Of a DNA stretch of 64,000 bases, positions 35,264 to 45,794 are shown piece after piece. Source of the DNA: Ahrensia sp. (lineage in GTDB: Bacteria; Pseudomonadota; Alphaproteobacteria; Rhizobiales; Rhizobiaceae); contig NZXU01000120.1 of assembly GCA_002698425.1 (NCBI GenBank), positions 11,470-75,469 of the forward strand. Direction: 5' to 3'. Each line of letters opens with the position of its first letter. Within the stretch, counting starts at the first letter, position 1. A program made the position numbers and the translations under genes. The notes beneath the pieces were generated by a model. It made no database searches, was not told where the DNA came from, and saw nothing but the letters and a program-made list of their open reading frames with translations.

Positions 35264-36615
35264 TGTATCTTTACGGTCAGAGCACCCTTGACGCCCCAGT
35301 ACTCGCTGTTGCGATTAAAGGTGTCGGTGGAGTTCTTGAATTTGCTTTCCCCGTAATAGACCCCGAAATCGAGAGCGGTATCTGTGACGATCTGCACAGT
35401 GTGGTTCCAGAAGACCTCCCAGGTCTCCCGGTCGACCATGCTGTAGAACGGCAACGCATCTTCCAGCGAGGCGTAGTCCAGAACGTTCGCCTGGCCGTAG
35501 CGGACGCCGGCTTCGTGAACCCAGCTCCGTCCGTCCTCGAAGACCCAGAGCAAATGCGAGACCGAACCGCCGACCTCGAAACCCTCGGTCTCGAAGTCAT
35601 AGCCCGTATATTCAAAGCTGGGTGTAAATCCGGATGGCTCGGGCGAGACACCCCATCCCTTGAAGCCGGTCGCATAGACACCGAGCGCGACGCCAGGCGC
35701 GACGCGGTACTCGCCAGACGCGCCGAAGCTGAGCATGTGGTCGGTGTAATAGTTAATCGAACTGCCGAACCAGCCATATCCGACGAATGTCCGGATCTGG
35801 CTTTCGACCGTCGGCTGCACGGACAGCTGCAACTCCCCGCCATACTCATTGATCTGCCGCGCATCCCCCTGCCTGTCCACATCGGCATAGGCGGTCAGGT
35901 CGGCGCGCAACGTGTCGACGATGTCGGGCAGGCCCTTCGAATAGGTGATATAGCCGCGTCCCTTGTAGCGGTTGTAGCGGTCGAAGCTGTTGTCGAAGTC
36001 CTGGTCGCCGAGGCTCTTCACATAGCGGAAGATGCCGCCGACGCGGATCTCGTCGCTCGAGGCCGTCTCGAGGTCGCGAATCACGACGCCGTTGATCATG
36101 CCGAAGGGAGCGGTGATCGATCCGTCGGTCTCGGAAGGCGGCGTGCCGTCGAAGACCGTTTGCGTAACTTTCTTGTAGTCGACGCCGCCGGTGATCGTCA
36201 CCACGAAGTCCCATCCGGCCTGGGCGCGCTCGACCTTAGCCTTCAGGTCCTCGATTTCCTTCTGGAAAGCTTCCCAGCCGGCCGTCAGCAGCGCCTGCTC
36301 GATATGGGCGGCGGCGAGATCGTAGGAGGAGATCTGGTAGTAGACCCGCGCCAGCGCGATGCGGGCGCCGATATCCGAAGGATTGCGCAGGATGATTTCT
36401 TCCAGCGTCGACAGGGCCTGGTCGTACTGGCCCTGGTTGACGGCCTCGATGACGAAACTGTCCAGTGCGGTGCGGCTGCCGATATCCGTGACGCGCAGGT
36501 CGAACGCATTGTCGTAGGCGAATTCGTCGGCGCTTGCGGGAACCGCGCAGAGCGATGCCGCCAAACAGGCCAGCACCGGCCACTTTTCCAGCGATTTACC
36601 GCTACCAATAACCAT
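35260..36615 (-). CDS. TPR plus outer-membrane beta-barrel protein
   Basis: About 451 aa from ATG 36615; a GTG at 36642 is an alternative. Signal peptide ends at VPASADE. Residues about 35-125 contain TPR-like helices (GQYDQALSTLEEIILRNP, ARIALARVYYQISSYDLAAAH). From about 140 on, alternating aromatic strands (GWDFVVTITGGVDY to YWGVKGALTVKIH, ending in an aromatic-poor strand) suggest a 14-or-so stranded barrel, similar in plan to Slam-type assembly proteins or cellulose-export porins. First gene of the FecR/cyclase operon. Cargo not known. Confidence 0.7.
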   Translation of the reverse strand: MVIGSGKSLEKWPVLACLAASLCAVPASADEFAYDNAFDLRVTDIGSRTALDSFVIEAVNQGQYDQALSTLEEIILRNPSDIGARIALARVYYQISSYDLAAAHIEQALLTAGWEAFQKEIEDLKAKVERAQAGWDFVVTITGGVDYKKVTQTVFDGTPPSETDGSITAPFGMINGVVIRDLETASSDEIRVGGIFRYVKSLGDQDFDNSFDRYNRYKGRGYITYSKGLPDIVDTLRADLTAYADVDRQGDARQINEYGGELQLSVQPTVESQIRTFVGYGWFGSSINYYTDHMLSFGASGEYRVAPGVALGVYATGFKGWGVSPEPSGFTPSFEYTGYDFETEGFEVGGSVSHLLWVFEDGRSWVHEAGVRYGQANVLDYASLEDALPFYSMVDRETWEVFWNHTVQIVTDTALDFGVYYGESKFKNSTDTFNRNSEYWGVKGALTVKIH

Positions 36616-36720
36616 TTCGCGACGAGACCCCTCATCTGTCACTGATCCGGCTTTTAATAAACGGTTAAATCACGAAAACTCCAGTGCAAATCGGCAACAA
36701 TCGCCGACTAACCCGCGAAA

Positions 36721-36734
36721 AATTACCGGTAATT
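36721..36734. promoter_or_regulatory. Perfect 14-bp palindrome upstream of the barrel/FecR/cyclase operon
   Basis: AATTACCGGTAATT, about 106 bp upstream of the barrel gene start, in the A+T-rich gap after the aspartate aminotransferase gene. A TTTATTAAAA block (36652-36661 on the minus strand) nearer the gene could be the -10 region. Possible operator. Confidence 0.4.
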
Positions 36735-36772
36735 GTTCCCGATGCCGCAAGGGCACCGGGAAACTGCCCAAT

Positions 36773-38116
<1,344 letters not shown>

Positions 38117-38149
38117 TCATTCTCGGTTTCTTCGAAGGAGAATTGGCCC

Positions 38150-38995
38150 GTGTCGAAATCGCTGCCGGAACCGCGGATGCAAAAGGACGCCCAGGGCGTC
38201 TGGACCGCGGCCTATGGCGAATTCGTCCTCGGAACCGCGTTTCAGCCGATCTTCCGTTTCGAGAGCGGCCGCCTCACGCCCGTCGCCTGCGAAGCGCTGC
38301 TACGCGTCACACGCGGCGGCAATCCGGTCCTCAACGACGCCTTCTTCACCATGCTCGACACGGAGGCCTTCACCGCGCTGGAACCGGAACTGCGGCGGCT
38401 GCATATCCGCAACGCGGCCCACGTCCCCTCGCCCGAACGCCGCCTGTTCCTCAATTTCGACCCGCGCGTTCCCGAGCATCCCGAACGGTTCGAGCGCGTC
38501 CTGCGCGATCTCGGCGACGAATTGCGCTCTGCCGGCATTTCGCCGGCCGACATCGTCTGCGAGATCACCGAGGCGGAAACGCAAAACAAGCCCGCACTCA
38601 CCCATTTCACCTATGAATTGCGCGCCCGCGGCTACATGGTCGCGGTCGACGATTTCGGCGCCCATGCCTCGCGGCCGGACCGCGTGGCGGCGATCGCGCC
38701 CGACATCGTCAAGTTCGACGGCAAGCTGGTCAAGCGCATGCTGGAAACGCCGTCCGGCATCGCGACGCTGCGCCTGATGGTCCAGCAATTCGACCGCGAG
38801 GGCATCCACTCCGTTCTCGAGGGGCTGGAGGCGCTGTGGGAACTCGGCCCGGCGGAAAGCACCGGCGCCGCGCTGGTCCAGGGCTATGCACTGGCCGCCC
38901 CGCGTTTCGCCGGCCCGCAATTCGGCGCATGGCTCGCCCAATACAGGCCGCAGCCCGAAACGCCGGCTGTCAGACTCGTCAAGACGTTCCGATAA
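38150..38995 (+). CDS. Cytoplasmic EAL-domain protein
   Basis: 281 aa from a GTG start with GAAGGAG 9 bases upstream. Almost all of the chain is one EAL domain: AFQPIFRF, CEALLRV, LNFDP, CEITEAE, VAVDDFGAHAS, VKFDGKLV, VLEGLEA and VQGYALA. The metal and catalytic residues are kept, but loop 6 reads DDFGAHAS in place of DDFGTGYS, so phosphodiesterase activity may be weak or controlled. No membrane or sensor domain. Followed by a GST gene 12 bp downstream. Confidence 0.88.
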   Translation: MSKSLPEPRMQKDAQGVWTAAYGEFVLGTAFQPIFRFESGRLTPVACEALLRVTRGGNPVLNDAFFTMLDTEAFTALEPELRRLHIRNAAHVPSPERRLFLNFDPRVPEHPERFERVLRDLGDELRSAGISPADIVCEITEAETQNKPALTHFTYELRARGYMVAVDDFGAHASRPDRVAAIAPDIVKFDGKLVKRMLETPSGIATLRLMVQQFDREGIHSVLEGLEALWELGPAESTGAALVQGYALAAPRFAGPQFGAWLAQYRPQPETPAVRLVKTFR

Positions 38996-39007
38996 AAAGG
39001 CGGGCCG

Positions 39008-39634
39008 ATGCTGACCCTCTATTCGATGCCGAGTTCCGGCAACTCCTACAAGGTACGCCTGCTGCTGGCCTTGCTCGGCCTGCCCTACCGCCACATCGAT
39101 GCCGAATACGGCAGCGGCGTCACCGAAACGGCGGAGTTCCGCGCCCTCAATCCGGCCGGCAAGGTGCCACTGCTGGTTCTCGAAGACGGCCGCCTGCTGG
39201 CCGAATCCAACGCCATCCTGCTCTATCTCGCCCGCGGCACCCGCTTCCTGCCGGATGACGCCTACGAGCAGGCGCTCTGCCACCAGTGGATGTTCTTCGA
39301 ACAGAACAGCCACGAGACCTCCGTCGCCGTCCGCGCCGCGATTCTCAGCTATCCGCAGCGCGCCCATCTCCGCACGCCGGAAAAACTGGATCCGCTGCTC
39401 GAAAGCGGCCACCGCGCCCTGTCCATCATGGAAGCGCAACTGGCGAAGACACCGTACCTGACCGGAGACGCGCTCACCGTCGCCGACCTCTGTCTCTATG
39501 GCTACACCCATTCGGCGGGAACGAAGGGCGGCTTCGACATGCCGCGCTTTCCGGCCGTCAACGCCTGGCTGGACCGCATCGCCGCGGAACCGGGCTACGT
39601 GCCCCTGTCCTTCGTGCCGGGTGAAGCAGCGTAA
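39008..39634 (+). CDS. Glutathione S-transferase family protein
   Basis: 208 aa. N-terminal thioredoxin fold with SMPSSGNSYKVRLLLALLG, the cis-proline block NPAGKVPLLVLEDG and the gamma-glutamyl-binding LAESNAILLYLA. C-terminal helical domain with TGDALTVADLCLYGYTH, the usual N-capping box. Cytosolic detoxification or glutathione-linked reaction. Twelve bp after the EAL gene. Confidence 0.92.
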   Translation: MLTLYSMPSSGNSYKVRLLLALLGLPYRHIDAEYGSGVTETAEFRALNPAGKVPLLVLEDGRLLAESNAILLYLARGTRFLPDDAYEQALCHQWMFFEQNSHETSVAVRAAILSYPQRAHLRTPEKLDPLLESGHRALSIMEAQLAKTPYLTGDALTVADLCLYGYTHSAGTKGGFDMPRFPAVNAWLDRIAAEPGYVPLSFVPGEAA

Positions 39635-39796
39635 ACACTTTCTTAATTAAGTTCTTCAAATCGCCACATTATTTCCCGCGAACCGCCGTTTTGTCTCCCC
39701 GAACCGGCCCGAATTGCGCATGACTGTGTGACCCGTCACAGCAACCGGTCACCGGACCGGATTGATGCGACCGAGACGCAGCGGAGACGAATCGTC

Positions 39797-40294
39797 ATGT
39801 TCACGGCCAACGGAAATAACCGGCGCACCGCCGGCAGCGCCAGATCCACCACCATGCTCATCGCAGTGCTGGTCCTGGCCAATCTCGCCGCCATCATGGG
39901 ACTGGGGAGCACGGCCCGCGCCGACGGCTTTCCCAATGCTCTGCACTACGCGCCGATGACATGGGAAAAGACGATCGTAGAAAAGAAGGCGCCGTTGCGC
40001 TCGGTCGATACCCAGGCCGAGGAAAAGACCGCGGCGGTCGTCATGGTCGATCCGGTTTCACGCGCCGATATCGGCCCGGTCGCCCCGGAGATCAACCGCA
40101 ACTTCGTCGAGGTTTCCAGCGAGGAAACCGCCCCAACGGCAACGGCGATCGGCCGGGCCGGCGACCGCCACCGGGCCTTGCTGATCGCGCTGATGACGGC
40201 GGCGCTCGCCACCATGGCCGGCGTCAGCGTGGTGATGTTCCGCAGCCTCGCCCGCGAAATCGCGGAAACCGAGCGCAAACGCCTGCGCTTCTGA
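39797..40294 (+). CDS. Hypothetical two-helix membrane protein
   Basis: 165 aa from ATG 39797. Two hydrophobic helices, near residues 18-40 (LIAVLVLANLAAIMGLGS) and 128-150 (LLIALMTAALATMAGVSVVM), enclose a hydrophilic segment of about 85 residues, with a basic C-terminus. I do not recognise a family. Forty-six bp before the PQQ dehydrogenase gene. Confidence 0.6.
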   Translation: MFTANGNNRRTAGSARSTTMLIAVLVLANLAAIMGLGSTARADGFPNALHYAPMTWEKTIVEKKAPLRSVDTQAEEKTAAVVMVDPVSRADIGPVAPEINRNFVEVSSEETAPTATAIGRAGDRHRALLIALMTAALATMAGVSVVMFRSLAREIAETERKRLRF

Positions 40295-40339
40295 AAGAGG
40301 CGGCCTTGGCAGGCTGCAAAAACACCATAGATAGGCAGG

Positions 40340-41473
40340 ATGTTTATCAAACCTGCCTGTCTTTCCGCTCTCGCTTTGGCCATCGCGCTTCCCGCATTGG
40401 CCGACACCGTCACCGAAACGACCGAACACGCCGACATCTCGGCGAATGTCGTAACTGACGGCCTCTCCCATCCATGGGGCATGGATATCCTGCCCGACGG
40501 CGCGCTGATCGTGACCGAACGCGAAGGCGCCCTGCGCATCGTCCGCGACGGCGCGGTGTCCGACCCGATCGCCGGCCTTCCCGACATCGCCGTGGTCGGT
40601 CAGGGCGGCCTGCTCGATGTCGCCCTCGCGCCCGATTTCGCGGACACCGGTGAAATCTATCTGACCTTCTCCGACCCCGGCGAAGGCGGCCAGGGTACGG
40701 CGCTTGCCCGCGCCGTTCTCGAAGGATGGCAGGACGGGGCCGCGGAGCTCGAGAGCCTCGAGACGCTGTTCTCCATGGAGAAAAAGACAGGCACCGGCCA
40801 CCATTTCGGCTCCCGCATCGTCTTCGCCGGTGACGGCACCGTCTTCATCACCACCGGCGACCGCGGCGATTCCGACCGCGCCCAGGATTTTACCGATACG
40901 GCCGGCGCGGTCCTGCGGCTCAATCGCGACGGCTCGATCCCCGCCGACAATCCCTTCGCCAGCGGCGAGGACGCCGCCCCGGAAATCTGGTCCAAGGGCC
41001 ACCGGAACGTGCAGGGCGCGGCGCTCGATCCGGAAACCGGTGCGCTATGGACGGTCGAGCACGGCGCGCGCGGCGGCGACGAGATCAACCGTCCCGAGGC
41101 CGGCAAGAATTATGGCTGGGCCGTCATATCCTATGGCCGCCACTATTCCGGCCGGAAGATCGGCGTGGGCGCCGAAGCGCCCGGCTACGAACAGCCGGAA
41201 TATTACTGGGATCCGTCCATCGCGCCGTCAGGCCTCGCCGTCTATTCGGGAGAGATGTTCCCCGAATGGCAAGGCGACCTGCTCGTCGGCGCGCTGAAAT
41301 TCCAGCTGCTCGTGCGGCTGGACCGGAACGAAGCCGGCGAGATCGTCGACGAGGAACGCATGCTGGACGGAGAGTTCGGCCGCATTCGCGACGTCACGGT
41401 CGCCCCGGACGGCTCGATCTTTCTCCTGACGGACGAGGACCCGGGCGCGATCATTCACGTCACCCGCGGTTGA
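40340..41473 (+). CDS. PQQ-dependent aldose sugar dehydrogenase (YliI-like), periplasmic
   Basis: 377 aa with a signal peptide (ALALAIALPALADT). Soluble glucose dehydrogenase beta-propeller pattern: LSHPWGMDILPDGALIVTER, GQGGLLDVALAPDF, HHFGSRIVFAGDG, the calcium/PQQ block EHGARGGDEINRPEAGKNYGW, and WDPSIAPSGLAVYSG. Oxidises aldoses in the periplasm with PQQ. Next gene starts one base after its stop. Confidence 0.9.
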   Translation: MFIKPACLSALALAIALPALADTVTETTEHADISANVVTDGLSHPWGMDILPDGALIVTEREGALRIVRDGAVSDPIAGLPDIAVVGQGGLLDVALAPDFADTGEIYLTFSDPGEGGQGTALARAVLEGWQDGAAELESLETLFSMEKKTGTGHHFGSRIVFAGDGTVFITTGDRGDSDRAQDFTDTAGAVLRLNRDGSIPADNPFASGEDAAPEIWSKGHRNVQGAALDPETGALWTVEHGARGGDEINRPEAGKNYGWAVISYGRHYSGRKIGVGAEAPGYEQPEYYWDPSIAPSGLAVYSGEMFPEWQGDLLVGALKFQLLVRLDRNEAGEIVDEERMLDGEFGRIRDVTVAPDGSIFLLTDEDPGAIIHVTRG

Positions 41474-41474
41474 G

Positions 41475-41987
41475 ATGGGAAAATTCATGCTGACAATCGC
41501 TCTCGTCATCGCGGCCCTCATCGCTGCCGCCGGCCTCTTCCTCATGATCGTGGGGCCGGCCCGGACCTGGCAGATGATGTCGGGGGATCCGGACCTCGGC
41601 TGGTTCGACCGTTCCGCGCCCGTTCGCACAGGAAAGCCGAATGACGCCCTCTTCTGCACGCCCGGCCTCTGCGAGGGCGTCAAGGTCGATCGCGACCTGC
41701 CGGACTACGCGGACTCGCCGAAGAGCCTCATCGCCAAAATCGACGAAGCCATGCGCGCCGCCGCCGCCGACATCCGGCGGGTCGATGACGGCAGTGATCC
41801 GGCCAGGGCCAGATATGTCACCCGCACGCCTTTGATGAAGTTTCCGGACACCAACACCTTCGAAGCGGTGACGCTGGAAAACGGCCGAACCGGCCTCGTC
41901 GCCTACGCGGCGGCCCAGCTCGGCTATTCCGACGGCGGCAATAACCGCAAGCGCCTGGAAGCCGTCATGGAGCGCCTCGACAGGTGA
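41475..41987 (+). CDS. DUF1499 protein with N-terminal membrane anchor
   Basis: 170 aa. One N-terminal helix (LTIALVIAALIAAAGLFLMI) then DUF1499 features: PNDALFCTPGLCEG, YVTRTPLMKFPDTNTFEAV, GYSDGGNNRKRLEAVMERL. Function of the family is not established. Starts one base after the sugar dehydrogenase stop, so translationally coupled. Confidence 0.85.
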   Translation: MGKFMLTIALVIAALIAAAGLFLMIVGPARTWQMMSGDPDLGWFDRSAPVRTGKPNDALFCTPGLCEGVKVDRDLPDYADSPKSLIAKIDEAMRAAAADIRRVDDGSDPARARYVTRTPLMKFPDTNTFEAVTLENGRTGLVAYAAAQLGYSDGGNNRKRLEAVMERLDR

Positions 41988-42066
41988 CGCGAAACCCGTA
42001 ACAGCTTGCCTTTTCGGCGGTCGGGGAGCACAAATCCCGCGTTCCCGAAGAAACCGGCAGGCAGGC

Positions 42067-42876
42067 ATGAATTCCGAGGCAATCGAACGCGCCGCGCTAT
42101 TCGACTTGCATGCCGCGGCTCCGCAGGACCTTCGCGACGCGCTCGGCCTCCACACCGTCCTTGTAGACGGCGCCCTTGTTTCGATGGCGTCGAAACTTCC
42201 GCAAACGGCGATCGTCGTCAATCGGGCGCTTGGCTTCACCCGCGCGCAGTTCGAGGACGAGCATCTCGTATCCCGCCTTTCCGCAACCTATCGCGGTGCC
42301 GGGATCACCCGCTTTTTCGTCCAGGTCACGCCGGACGCGATGACCGGTTCGCTTACCCGGCGGATCGCCCATGCCGGCCTCGAGGAGGCGCGCGGCTGGC
42401 AGAAATTCAGCCGTGAACCCTCGCCCGTCGATCTACCTCAGACACCCTTCCGCGTCGAGGAAATCGGCCCGGACCATGGCGCGGATTTCGCGCATATCGT
42501 GTGCGCGGGTTTCGATCTCGGCGAAATCGCCGAGCCTTGGCTGGCCCGCCTGCCCGGCCGCGACAACTGGCGCGTCTTCATGACCTTCGACGGTGACACG
42601 CCGGCCGGCGCCGGCGCCATGTATGTGGAAAACGGCGTGGCATGGACAGACTGGGGCGCGACCGCGCCGGCCTTTCGCGGACGCGGCAGCCAGGGCCTGC
42701 TCCTCGCGGCACGCATCGATCGCGCCCACAAGCTTGGCTGCAAGTCCATCCACACCTGCACCGGCGAGGCGGTGCCCGGCGATCCCCAGCATTCCTGGAA
42801 CAACATCGTCCGCCACGGTTTCGCGCCAGACTATGTTCGGGCGAACTACGCGCCCCCGAAGGTCCCGGCCGAATAG
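42067..42876 (+). CDS. GNAT-family N-acetyltransferase
   Basis: 269 aa. N-terminal half is a divergent GNAT-like lobe; the second half has AGAGAMYVENGVAWTDWGAT and the acetyl-CoA loop AFRGRGSQGLLLAARI. Substrate unknown. Probably in the same transcript as the DUF1499 gene, 79 bp upstream. Confidence 0.82.
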   Translation: MNSEAIERAALFDLHAAAPQDLRDALGLHTVLVDGALVSMASKLPQTAIVVNRALGFTRAQFEDEHLVSRLSATYRGAGITRFFVQVTPDAMTGSLTRRIAHAGLEEARGWQKFSREPSPVDLPQTPFRVEEIGPDHGADFAHIVCAGFDLGEIAEPWLARLPGRDNWRVFMTFDGDTPAGAGAMYVENGVAWTDWGATAPAFRGRGSQGLLLAARIDRAHKLGCKSIHTCTGEAVPGDPQHSWNNIVRHGFAPDYVRANYAPPKVPAE

Positions 42877-42881
42877 CTTGG

Positions 42882-43940
42882 TCAGCCGGCCGGCGGCCAG
42901 ATCGGCGGCCAGTTTTCCGGACCGCCATCCGGTTCTCCGTCGCAGTCGCTCTTGGCGCGCGCCTCCGTCAGCACGAACACATGGCCCGTCCCCGTTTCCT
43001 TCCAGGACCAGCGGTTGAATTCGCCGCAATCGCCAAGTCCCCGCCCCTTCAAGAAGCCGGTCAGTTCCTGGCGCTCCTGGTCCCAGGAGATATTCCACGC
43101 CAGATCGTCCGTCGAAGGCCCGTCTCCGGTCATCACCGGCAAGGACACGCGCCGGAACTTCGAGCCGGTCCGCTCCCAGAACGCGTAGGCCTGGTTGTAG
43201 GCGCCGCCCTCGCCGCAGGGCAGGCCGATCAGCCAGGAATTGTCGCCCGAACCGGCCTCGAAGCCGCCGATCGCCGCGAACCGGTCCTGCGAAAGCCCGC
43301 GACAGGCCGCGCCGTCGCGGTCGGAGAACTCGGCCCGGATCTGGAAGGGAATATCGGACAATCCGGCGATGTCGCGCACCGCGGCCTGTTCGGGCGCGCC
43401 CGTCGCGCCCTCCACAAGCAGCGCATCGTCGCGGCCGACGCGTCCCTGCACCTCGTCCAGGAAGATCAGCCCGGAGATGAAGCCGTTGAGCGAGAAGGTT
43501 GAGACCGTGTCGATCCCGCGCGACCGGAAGGTGACCCGCAATTCGCGCCCCGCCTTCGCCGCCGCCATCAGCGCCGCGATCTCGGCCTCGCCGTCAAAGA
43601 TATATTCATAGACGGCGGCGCGGTAGGAAAGGTCTGAAACCGGGATCGTCAGCACCGGCCGCCCGTCGATCGAGAAGCCAACATCCGAACCGGCGGCAAG
43701 CGTCTCGCGCACGCCGAGTACGAGCCGCACCGGCGCGTCCGGCCGCGCCGTGCGGCGGAAGATCACGGTATAGAGCTCCGATTGCGCGTTATAGGCCGAG
43801 ACATCGCATGTCAGCCCGTCGGTGCAGCTCACCGAAATGTCCCGGATCCTCTTGAACTGGCTGGCGGACGCGCCGCCCGCCGCGATGGCCAATCCTGCGG
43901 CGATCCCCGCGACCATCGCCCACCACGCGAAACGCGGCAT
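42882..43940 (-). CDS. DUF1176 periplasmic protein
   Basis: 352 aa from ATG 43940, with GGGAGG 5 bases upstream. Signal peptide (VAGIAAGLAIAAGGASAS). C-terminal pattern GLGDCGEFNRWSWKETG, FVLTEARAKSDC and NWPPIWPP matches DUF1176, secreted proteins of unknown role. Convergent to the acetyltransferase gene with only 5 bp between. A near-match to an FNR box (CTGACAAAGGTCAA, 44023-44036) lies upstream but is one base off. Confidence 0.85.
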   Translation of the reverse strand: MPRFAWWAMVAGIAAGLAIAAGGASASQFKRIRDISVSCTDGLTCDVSAYNAQSELYTVIFRRTARPDAPVRLVLGVRETLAAGSDVGFSIDGRPVLTIPVSDLSYRAAVYEYIFDGEAEIAALMAAAKAGRELRVTFRSRGIDTVSTFSLNGFISGLIFLDEVQGRVGRDDALLVEGATGAPEQAAVRDIAGLSDIPFQIRAEFSDRDGAACRGLSQDRFAAIGGFEAGSGDNSWLIGLPCGEGGAYNQAYAFWERTGSKFRRVSLPVMTGDGPSTDDLAWNISWDQERQELTGFLKGRGLGDCGEFNRWSWKETGTGHVFVLTEARAKSDCDGEPDGGPENWPPIWPPAG

Positions 43941-44058
43941 TGATCCTCCCCGGCAAAACCGTTGCATCGGCGCCCTTTATTCCCTGTGTCCTTTGCAGGG
44001 AACCTATAGCAGCGACCGGCGCTGACAAAGGTCAAACTGCCGCAGCGATCCGGATCGC

Positions 44059-45699
44059 CTATGCGGAAATCGCGACCGGGTCGGGCTCTCCTTGCGCTCC
44101 GTCCGTTTCCTCGGCCGTGGCGACGCGATCGCGCAGCAGGACCGCCTGGTGACGCGCATATTCCAGCTTCGCCTCGGTCGCGTCGAGCGGCCGGCACAGG
44201 AAGAAGCCCTGAACCGCATCGACGCCGAGTTCGGCCAGCGCGCCGAGCTGCGCGCCCTGCTCGACGCCTTCCGCCACGACCTTCATGCCGTATTCATGGG
44301 CGACATTGACCAGCATCCGGATCAGCGTCGCGGTGCGCGGATCGCGCTCGATCCCGTCGACGAAGAACTTGTCGATCTTCAGGATCGCCGCGCCCAGCGT
44401 GCGGATGGTCGCCAGCCCGTTATGGCCGGTGCCGGCATCGTCGATCGCGATCGCGACCCCGGCCGCCCTCAGGCTGTCGATGCAGCGGCGCGCCGTCTCC
44501 GGATCGCCAATCTCCTCGCGCTCGGTGATTTCGAGAACAATCCTGCGCGGATCCAGTCCGGTCTTTTGCAGGGTCTGCAGAAAGCGGCCGCAAAACTTCG
44601 CGTTGGCGAATTGCGCCGGAGACGCGTTGAAGGCGAATGTCAGCTTCGGCGCCGTCTGCAGCACATCCTGCATTTCCTGCGCCGTCTTCTGGACCATCGT
44701 TTCCAGCAGATCATCAGACCATCCATTGGCCTCGATCAGCGGCACGAAGGCGGTTGGCGACACCCAGCTCCCGTCCGGCTTCGGCCACCGCGCCAGCGCC
44801 TCGAAACCGGTCATCTCACCCGATCGGATGTCGTAGACCGGCTGGAAATGCGGAACGATCTCGCCATGCGTCAGCGCGTTGCGAATGCGCCTCGACGCGT
44901 TTTCGGGCGGCACGAGCCCGCGCGCGACGAAGAAGGCGAGCAGCAACGACAGGGCGACGGCCACGAATTTCGTCCCCGTGCTCGTGCCCATGTTCAACTC
45001 GTTCAGCAACACGGTCGGGATGTGGACGCGCACCACCAGCGGATAACGCGCCGAGCGGAATTCGAACATCTCCGTATCGCCGCCGATCTCCCATTCCGGA
45101 CCTTCGAATGCCCCGACGGTGCGGCCATTGGTCAGCGAAAGACGGATCGCTCCGGTCGCGCGCAGTTCCGGGGGAAGCACGTCGAAGACCAGCGACTCGG
45201 TGTTGACCAGCGCCGTCGCCAGCGACTGATCGTCGAACGTCCATGTCACAGCCATGGCCGCCGTGTCGCCCATGCGCAGCGGATTGAGCACGATCTTCGG
45301 ATTGCGCGCGGCCACGCCGTCGACCGGGTCGCGGAAATTTTGCGTCAGCGTGTCGCGATCCATGGCGACGGAACACACCCGGCCGTCTTGCGCGGTGAGG
45401 ATATCCTTGATCGAGCCCGAGCGGAAAATGGCGTGATTGAGCGCTTCGATCGCCCCGCTGCTGCAGTCGGTGAATCCCCCCTGATGGATCTCGCCCAGTC
45501 GGATGGCCGCATAGTCAGTGGCGATTTCGGCGCGCGCCAGCGTGTTGCGCGCCAGGTCCGCCGCGCTCTCCCGGTTGAAGGCGAGCACGATCTCGCGATG
45601 CGCATAAATCGCGGCGAGCAGAAACAGCGCAGCCGAAAGCACGGTCACGAGACCGACCCGCATGTGCCGCGAAATCCGCATTGCCGTTTGCATTGCCAT
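44059..45699 (-). CDS. CSS-motif EAL cyclic di-GMP phosphodiesterase
   Basis: 546 aa. Two membrane helices (about 14-33 and 238-258) bracket a periplasmic CSS domain with the redox-sensing signature TDCSSGAIEAL. The cytoplasmic EAL domain is complete: FEALARW, FNASPAQF, EITERE, IDDAGTGHNGL, LKIDKFFVDGI and VVAEGVEQ. CSS-EAL enzymes of E. coli are switched by disulfide formation through DsbA, and the single CSS cysteine plus a second cysteine (VCSVAM) fits that. Start may be one of several nearby ATGs. Confidence 0.9.
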   Translation of the reverse strand: MAMQTAMRISRHMRVGLVTVLSAALFLLAAIYAHREIVLAFNRESAADLARNTLARAEIATDYAAIRLGEIHQGGFTDCSSGAIEALNHAIFRSGSIKDILTAQDGRVCSVAMDRDTLTQNFRDPVDGVAARNPKIVLNPLRMGDTAAMAVTWTFDDQSLATALVNTESLVFDVLPPELRATGAIRLSLTNGRTVGAFEGPEWEIGGDTEMFEFRSARYPLVVRVHIPTVLLNELNMGTSTGTKFVAVALSLLLAFFVARGLVPPENASRRIRNALTHGEIVPHFQPVYDIRSGEMTGFEALARWPKPDGSWVSPTAFVPLIEANGWSDDLLETMVQKTAQEMQDVLQTAPKLTFAFNASPAQFANAKFCGRFLQTLQKTGLDPRRIVLEITEREEIGDPETARRCIDSLRAAGVAIAIDDAGTGHNGLATIRTLGAAILKIDKFFVDGIERDPRTATLIRMLVNVAHEYGMKVVAEGVEQGAQLGALAELGVDAVQGFFLCRPLDATEAKLEYARHQAVLLRDRVATAEETDGAQGEPDPVAISA

Positions 45700-45794
45700 C
45701 CGCGAGAAGCTAGCAGGGCCTGGTTTATTGTTCCTTGCTTCCGAACCACGGCTTTTCGGGGCGGCAAGCGCGGAACCTGCTCCGTGTGCCCGTC

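Noticed and set aside
44023..44036. CTGACAAAGGTCAA as a fourth FNR-type box before the DUF1176 gene
   Set aside because: One mismatch in the left half-site and no -10 at the right distance.
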